This document shows, piece after piece, positions 6,404 through 9,674 of a DNA stretch of 9,674 bases. A program made the translations under genes and the position numbers. Under the pieces are notes generated by a model. It was not told the DNA's origin, made no database searches, and saw nothing but the letters and a program-made list of their open reading frames with translations. This DNA comes from Planctomycetota bacterium. Its GTDB lineage: Bacteria; Planctomycetota; Phycisphaerae; WQYP01. Position 1 is the stretch's first letter; each line of letters begins with the position of its first letter. Location of the stretch: NCBI GenBank assembly GCA_021780285.1, contig JAJXZA010000236.1, positions 1 through 9,674 of the forward strand. The letters run 5' to 3'.

Positions 6404-6451
6404 CGTATCGTTATTCGTTATTCCTTAGGTTTTGAAGAGTTTCGATACGGA
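6404..6451 (+). repeat. 48-bp direct repeat, copy 2
   Basis: This is the second copy of the 6051-6098 unit, in the same orientation, 353 bases downstream. Here the inverted ends extend to nine bases (TCCGTATCG at 6402-6410 with CGATACGGA at 6443-6451). Its last nine bases overlap the right terminal inverted repeat. Confidence 0.9.
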
Positions 6452-6454
6452 GCA

Positions 6455-6844
6455 CTACCCCAAAATGGGGGTTTTGATACCATTGGTACCGGCTACGGAT
6501 ACCTCGCTGCGCAACATTATTTGGGTGTGCGGCCTCCCCCTACCGCCGGGGCTGGTATCCCATACCGCTATCCCGCGCGCAATAAGCCTCTCGGCGATAG
6601 CCGCAGCCGCGCCGGAAGGCCGGCTGCCAACCGATGCAAGCGCATAGATACTTGCTGCGGCTAATAGCGGCAGGGCAAATGCAGCTGACCCAACGAGGTA
6701 CACCCGGTATACGCGCTGGTGGACGCGCAAACGAATACCGATGGATTGGCCCCCCCTTAACCCCCCCCCCTTGAAAACGAGATAAAGGGATAAATCTCTT
6801 CTCTTTTTTTGCTCAACTGTTACACAGTAATTACTGTGTAACAT
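6455..6844 (-). CDS. Possible small membrane protein with poly-G tracts
   Basis: The frame gives 129 residues: a basic N-terminal part, one probable membrane segment (VYLVGSAAFALPLLAAASIY, residues 48-67) and an alanine/arginine-rich remainder. It is not a family I recognise. In favour of coding are its length and a terminator 115 bases downstream. Against are the lack of a ribosome site before the ATG at 6844, the G10 and G7 runs inside codons 25-33, and a C-terminus and TAG supplied by the right inverted repeat. Counting errors in the runs would shift the frame, so the start could be elsewhere. The ATG sits at the edge of a 26-bp palindrome that could be an operator. Confidence 0.35.
   Translation of the reverse strand: MLHSNYCVTVEQKKRRDLSLYLVFKGGGLRGGQSIGIRLRVHQRVYRVYLVGSAAFALPLLAAASIYALASVGSRPSGAAAAIAERLIARGIAVWDTSPGGRGRPHTQIMLRSEVSVAGTNGIKTPILG
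6750..6770. repeat. Paired poly-C tracts
   Basis: Seven C residues (6750-6756), TTAA, then ten C residues (6761-6770). They lie within the 6455-6844 minus-strand frame as G10-TTAA-G7. Such runs are prone to slippage in cells and to miscounting in sequencing. Confidence 0.9.
6818..6843. promoter_or_regulatory. Perfect 26-bp palindrome, candidate operator
   Basis: The half-site TGTTACACAGTAA is followed directly by its exact reverse complement, with no spacer. TTACAC/GTGTAA arms of this size are typical of sites bound by dimeric repressors. It lies over the start of the 6455-6844 minus-strand frame and 174 bases upstream of the 7018 frame, so it could control either. No T-run follows on the plus strand; on the minus strand an A-run follows, so it is not a terminator. 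Confidence 0.6.
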
Positions 6845-6920
6845 TTAGGGTAGTGGGAAGAGAATATTAGAGACTTTATCCCGTGATCCAGTTATCCAGC
6901 CCTACCCCGCAAAAATTATA

Positions 6921-7012
6921 TATAATCCTGCCACCACCCTACAGCCACCAAAAAAAGTAAGACAAACTCGGCCGTCCGAGAGATATGGCTTTGGCTTGAT
7001 TTTTATAGAGGA
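6921..7012 (+). promoter_or_regulatory. Leader of the 7018 frame: TATAAT, small hairpin and ribosome site
   Basis: A perfect TATAAT (6921-6926) lies in an AT-rich stretch, but no fair -35 box is at the right distance. Downstream are a five-pair hairpin CTCGG/CCGAG around CCGT (6967-6980) and AGAGGA (7007-7012), five bases before ATG 7018. The ribosome site is good; the promoter is only a candidate. Confidence 0.35.
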
Positions 7013-7017
7013 ATTCA

Positions 7018-7311
7018 ATGCGTAACATCAACCCACCTATCATACCTCAAGAAGTGTCGCCTTGGGTTATAAACGTCAAAAACGGCGCAGTGGATATACG
7101 GAGTGGGGGCTTTTGTGACCCGCCGCCGATGGATGCGTATACAAGGGATGCTGGCTGCGATTATGACCCGAAAGCGGATTGTCCGAAGTTTAGGCGATAT
7201 TTTCGGGATACCTTCGGCGGCAGCGATAGTGCAGCCGATGACGCCTTACGGTGGTTTGGCGGCTGCTTACGTGGTGATGTTTCGCGTGATAACTGTTTAC
7301 TGCTTAGGTGC
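7018..7311 (+). pseudogene. D5-type phage/plasmid primase-helicase fragment (D5_N region)
   Basis: D5-type proteins couple a primase and an SF3-like helicase in phage and plasmid replication. The fragment carries the typical D5_N succession: a WVINVKNGAVDIRSGG segment (family pattern: v-NG-lDlrtG), a YDPKADCPKFRRYFRDTFGG segment (pattern: yDP-a-cP-f-f--e-f), then RWFGGCLRGD and NCLLLR, which lead in intact proteins straight to the Walker A loop. Here the homology stops just before that loop and the tyrosine integrase begins in another frame. The frame itself runs on to a stop at 7395 with an unrelated tail. The several hundred residues usually found upstream are absent, and an in-frame TAG lies just before the ATG. 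It is broken at both ends, although ATG 7018 has a usable ribosome site. Confidence 0.75.
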
Positions 7312-7978
7312 CCCAAAGGCGACCCTGTCCTTTGTCAACAGCCATGTTGCGGCCATGATTCGGCTGCAATGGCTTACCGGTATGCGGTCGGGTGAAGTAT
7401 GCCGCATGAGCATGGTGGACTTGGACATGACCGGCGAGCTTTGGATATACAAGCCCCGGCTCCATAAGACCGCCAACCTCGGGCATGCCCGTATTGTTCC
7501 CTTAGGCCCGCAGGCGCAAGCTGTAATCCGGCCGTTCCTCAAGGCAGTACCCACGGCTTACCTGTTCAGCCCTGCCGAGGCCGAGGCGGAGCGTCGGGCA
7601 GTTGTGCATGCAAGCCGCAAAACGCCCTTGAGTTGCGGCAATAGGCCGGGGACGCACGTACAAAAGCGCCCGAAGAAAAGGGCCGGTGCGTGCTACTCAC
7701 CCGATAGCTACAAGGGTGCAATCGATTACGCGATCAGAAAAGCCAACATAGCCAGGGCCGCAGCGCTTGGGGTAGCCGTGGCCGATCTTGCCGGTGCCGA
7801 GCGGGTGGAGCATTGGCATCCGCACCAGTTACGCCATGCCGCGGCAACGCGCATTCGTAAGCAGTACGGCCTTGAAGCAGCCCGGGCGGTGCTTGGCCAT
7901 AAGAGCCTTGCGATTACGGAAGTGTATGCTGAACGGGATCACGCCAGGGTTGAAGAGATTGCACGGCGGGTTGGGTAG
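7312..7978 (+). pseudogene. Tyrosine recombinase (integrase), catalytic half only
   Basis: The product would be the C-terminal catalytic domain of a phage-type integrase, about 220 residues. All active-site residues are visible: R in TGMRSGE (7385), K in LHKTAN (7466), H and R in HQLRH (7823 and 7832), H in LGHKS (7898) and the nucleophile Y in EVYAERD (7925). The core-binding N-terminal half, about 150-190 residues in relatives, is missing. The preceding in-frame codons back to GTG 7103 are the wrong frame of the primase fragment. Spacers such as YLFSPAEAEAERRA, RKTPLS and PKKRAGACYSPDSYKGAI match, from memory, a group common in planctomycetes. It ends 17 bases from the convergent nuclease-like gene. 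Without the arm- and core-binding part it should not integrate DNA. Confidence 0.85.
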
Positions 7979-7995
7979 TGGGCGCGGCTGTGTGG

Positions 7996-8655
7996 TCATG
8001 TCGCATCCATTGGCCAGTTGATAAGGAACTCATCAGCCTGCCAGCTATTGGCGTCGGTGTTGAACAGAACAACTACGATTTCAACTGAATTGCGGCCTGC
8101 CCTATTGGAGTTCCACGATCGTACTTTCTCCTTTAGGCCGTCACTATTTAGATCGCCGCTGTTTCCAAGAATGATTTCTATGAAATACTTATAGTGGAGT
8201 ATGTTGCAGAATTTCACGAGCTTATTGAAGTCGTCCTCGATATTTTCTAGTCCACTTGTTGTTGCCAGCTTTACCTCGATTACCGCAAAGTTGCTGTTAT
8301 TATCACCTGGCCGGTGTAACAGAAAATCAGGGATTTTATGTAGACCAGAAATGGCCTGGTACCTTTTGTCAACTTCGCCCTGGATTACTACATCCTTGAA
8401 TAGGTTGATGAACTTCCTTTTGCGCCAAATGGAACGCATCTGGTGGTAGAACTCGTAAGAGTACGGCCGCTCCAGCAGCTTTTTAGTTGCCTCCTCCGAT
8501 CCTGCGTTTTGGTCGTTTTCAACCTCCTTGACCTTCAGTCTAGACAAATCCACGAACTCCTTCTCCATGTTCCGCAGAGCACACTTAACCGCCTCTACCA
8601 GCATCTCCCTTTCCCTTTGAGGGCCATCGCCGCCAAGCATTCTATTTGTTGACAT
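7996..8655 (-). CDS. PD-(D/E)XK nuclease-like protein, 219 residues
   Basis: ATG 8655 is preceded by GGAG at a suitable distance; the in-frame ATG at 8667 would place that site inside the gene. An N-terminal charged helical region (residues 10-60) leads to PYSYEFYHQMRSIW (64-77) with E68. Then come IPDFLLHRPG with D110 and NFAVIEVKLA with E127 and K129. Acid, PD-acid, and E-x-K on successive core strands is the restriction-endonuclease fold signature, so a metal-dependent DNase or a structural relative is likely; catalysis is inferred. The C-terminal half (EDDFNKLVKFCNIL, YFIEIILG, VEIVVVLF) supplies further helices and strands of such a fold. No methylase or helicase partner is adjacent. It sits convergent to the broken integrase, with base composition more AT-rich than its neighbours, which suggests acquired cargo, possibly defence-related. 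Confidence 0.65.
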   Translation of the reverse strand: MSTNRMLGGDGPQREREMLVEAVKCALRNMEKEFVDLSRLKVKEVENDQNAGSEEATKKLLERPYSYEFYHQMRSIWRKRKFINLFKDVVIQGEVDKRYQAISGLHKIPDFLLHRPGDNNSNFAVIEVKLATTSGLENIEDDFNKLVKFCNILHYKYFIEIILGNSGDLNSDGLKEKVRSWNSNRAGRNSVEIVVVLFNTDANSWQADEFLINWPMDAT

Positions 8656-8667
8656 CGTGCACTCCAT

Positions 8668-9060
8668 TTATTTTTGCATCGTCGCAGTCGGAATGAAATC
8701 ATATCCTTAAAGCATTCTGAAGGGGAGCGCGCTGCGCCGATCGCGGAGGCCACACATTCCAGAGTTTGTGGCCGCCAAGATCGCCATCAGTGAGACCAAT
8801 CAGCATTGGCAGCAATGAACGGTGGAGCAAATAGGCTTTGCGGGAATTATGGAGGTCTCGAAGGCGATTGCGCAAAATGCCCCTGGGCCGGGGGTCCAGG
8901 CCAATGCTGCTTGCGTCCCTGAGACATTGTTGCAACACCCGGCAGATCCGGGTGTTTCTAGCCCGGCTGGGTCTGCCAATAAATCTGGCGTCGGGCCGTG
9001 CCGAATCATATCAAACGGCATTTGCGCTGCAAAAACGTGGGTTATGACGATGAAATATCG
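8668..9060. other. Gene-poor stretch downstream of the nuclease-like gene's start
   Basis: Open frames of 80-130 codons exist on both strands but overlap each other, lack good ribosome sites and show no family features. One plus-strand frame from GTG 8822 to 9214 runs through several perfect hairpins, which argues against coding. The clearest structure is a two-stage hairpin at 8941-8977: GGCAGA/TCTGCC outside and CCGGG/CCCGG inside. The promoter of the nuclease-like gene presumably lies near 8670-8720, but no clear boxes were found. Confidence 0.45.
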
Positions 9061-9072
9061 CGTCACGCCAGA

Positions 9073-9279
9073 AAAATTGGCAGACCCCTATGACCCTTTC
9101 AGGGTCGGCAATTTTGGAATCACTTACCGTGCATTTGCCAATGCACGGCTATTAAAAATCAGCCTTTCAGGCGGCTGCGGGTGCATTTGGCCCCTGAATA
9201 GATCCATCCCATAAAGTTGCAGGCACACCTGGCCCCTAAAAGGGGTCCACATAAATAGCCGTGGGTTTAAAAACCACGG
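9073..9279. repeat. Cluster of hairpins, REP-like
   Basis: Five inverted repeats lie within about 200 bases: AAAATTG..GACCC with GGGTC..CAATTTT (9073-9115), which also contains GACCCT-TTC-AGGGTC (9092-9106); CCGTGCATT-TGCC-AATGCACGG (9127-9148); CAGCC/GGCTG (9160-9177); GGCCCCT-AAA-AGGGGTCC with one bulge (9231-9248); and CCGTGG/CCACGG (9259-9279). A degenerate copy of the fourth (TGGCCCCT..AA.AG..CCA) lies at about 9188-9206. The arms differ in sequence while the architecture repeats, as in clustered palindromic extragenic repeats. No long T-run follows any of them. Confidence 0.5.
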
Positions 9280-9413
9280 ATATGCCGCCGTTCGAACTGC
9301 AGTTTCTCTGTGGTTGAAAAACGTCTCTGCATTGCACACCTATACCATCTTGTTTTTTTAACAAGAATCGCGCTGCTTTGTACCCCCGACTCATAACTCC
9401 CGTCGCCCGTCTT

Positions 9414-9429
9414 GCGGCCCGCAGGCCGC
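9414..9429. repeat. Second copy of the GCGGCC hairpin
   Basis: GCGGCC-CGCA-GGCCGC is a close relative of the hairpin at 4107-4124 and differs only in the loop. The surrounding bases are not similar, so only the palindrome is repeated. Confidence 0.45.
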
Positions 9430-9548
9430 GCTATGGTCCTCGGCGTGTTGAAAAATGATCCACGGCATAAACTTTTTGCGGCCGAAATTCACTAATAAGA
9501 ATAGATTAGCGGTTTTTGCCCATCGGTGTGGCACGGGCTGTAACTTTA

Positions 9549-9564
9549 AAAATTCCAGAATTTT
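9549..9564. promoter_or_regulatory. Inverted repeat upstream of the 9654 gene, possible operator
   Basis: AAAATTC-CA-GAATTTT is a perfect inverted repeat with seven-base arms and a two-base spacer, about 90 bases upstream of the start codon. The AT-rich arms and short spacer fit a protein-binding site better than a terminator. Function is not shown. Confidence 0.35.
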
Positions 9565-9600
9565 CTTGGAGTTTCGGTAATTTCAAGTAAAGCGCGTAAA

Positions 9601-9647
9601 GCCTCCGATGCAGTGAGTAGAAACAAAAACAAACACTGCAAGGAGGC
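9601..9647 (+). promoter_or_regulatory. Stem-loop that sequesters the ribosome binding site of the 9654 gene
   Basis: GCCTCC (9601-9606) pairs with GGAGGC (9642-9647), and GCAGTG (9610-9615) pairs with CACTGC (9634-9639). They are separated by a small GAT/AA internal loop and capped by an 18-base A-rich loop. The paired GGAGG is the core of the Shine-Dalgarno sequence AAGGAGG (9640-9646), seven bases before ATG 9654. The fold would block initiation until opened, as in RNA thermometers, other riboregulators and the protective leaders of some transposase genes. Confidence 0.7.
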
Positions 9648-9653
9648 ACGATT

Positions 9654-9674
9654 ATGGACGCAAAGGATGCTTAC
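9654..9674 (+). CDS. Start of an unidentified gene (runs off the window)
   Basis: Only seven codons, MDAKDAY, are visible. The start is well supported by AAGGAGG seven bases upstream. Too little is present to assign a family. The hairpin over its ribosome site and the gene-poor, repeat-rich approach would suit a transposase or a tightly controlled gene, but that is speculation from context. Confidence 0.65.

Larger units (their letters stand above)
6019..6481. mobile_element. 463-bp segment with 39-bp terminal inverted repeats (MITE-like)
   Basis: The left end (6019-6057, beginning GGTATCGAAAACCCC and ending CGTATCG) matches the reverse complement of the right end (6443-6481, beginning GGTATCAAAACCCCC and ending CGTATCG) at 35 of 39 positions. 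The interior carries the two 48-bp direct repeats and a minus-strand terminator but no transposase. Size and ends resemble a non-autonomous miniature element. I saw no target-site duplication at the edges, so it could instead be an invertible or recombination region. Each end read inward encodes a similar tail, GIENPIFG on the left and GIKTPILG on the right, each closing with TAG. Confidence 0.5.

Noticed and set aside
6051..6451. The two 48-bp direct repeats considered as a minimal CRISPR
   Set aside because: There are only two units, the interval is 305 bases, and no cas gene or leader is present.
7103..7311. In-frame N-terminal extension of the integrase from GTG 7103
   Set aside because: These codons are the +1 frame of the D5_N primase fragment and look nothing like an integrase core-binding domain.
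8699..9066. Two overlapping minus-strand frames of 79 and 88 codons
   Set aside because: They overlap each other, lack ribosome sites and recognisable motifs, and look like chance open frames.
8822..9214. Plus-strand frame of 130 codons
   Set aside because: It has no clear ribosome site, no family features, and runs through several perfect hairpins; overlapping minus-strand frames are equally long.
9349..9365. CTTGTT/AACAAG hairpin with a T-rich loop
   Set aside because: The stem is six mostly A-T pairs and the T-run is in the loop, not after it; too weak for a terminator.

Overview
The window looks like chromosomal DNA of a member of the Planctomycetota. GyrA, the anti-sigma antagonist, the thioredoxin-like protein and the phosphosugar mutase all have the sequence character I associate with that phylum, and the integrase fragment matches, from memory, integrases common in planctomycete genomes. 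No database search was possible, so the phylum is an inference. No rRNA, intact tRNA or CRISPR array was seen.

Layout. (1) Positions 1-944 hold the N-terminal 314 codons of gyrA on the minus strand. A gene-poor gap of about 360 bases with several inverted repeats follows. (2) Positions 1307-3785 hold three plus-strand housekeeping-type genes: a STAS-domain anti-sigma antagonist, a thioredoxin-fold protein with a WCGDC centre, and a phosphoglucosamine/phosphomannomutase. (3) Around 3786-4544 the backbone decays into a gap and a 5'-truncated TlpA-like redoxin on the minus strand. (4) From about 4370 to 8655 the DNA looks like an eroded integrated element. A 22-base tRNA 3' end marks a likely attachment site. 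There is a small ORF that reads through that tRNA remnant, an unknown 200-residue minus-strand protein with its own promoter and terminator, a possible small membrane protein, and a 463-bp segment bounded by 39-bp inverted repeats with nested 48-bp direct repeats. Next come a minus-strand ORF with a perfect 26-bp palindrome at its start, the N-terminal half of a D5-type phage/plasmid primase-helicase domain, and the intact catalytic half of a tyrosine integrase joined directly to it. A PD-(D/E)XK nuclease-like gene convergent to the integrase closes the block. (5) Positions 8668-9653 are nearly gene-free and rich in hairpins. They end in a leader whose stem-loop hides the ribosome binding site of a gene that begins at 9654 and leaves the window.

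How it fits together. The backbone genes do not form an obvious pathway; close spacing suggests the thioredoxin-like gene and the mutase may be co-transcribed. The accessory part is best read as a genomic island that entered at a tRNA 3' end and then lost most of its replication and integration genes by an internal deletion fusing primase to integrase. It keeps cargo (the nuclease-like gene and the unknown minus-strand gene). The most unusual signals are the nested repeat structure at 6019-6481, the 26-bp palindrome at 6818-6843 and the RBS-sequestering hairpin at 9601-9647.
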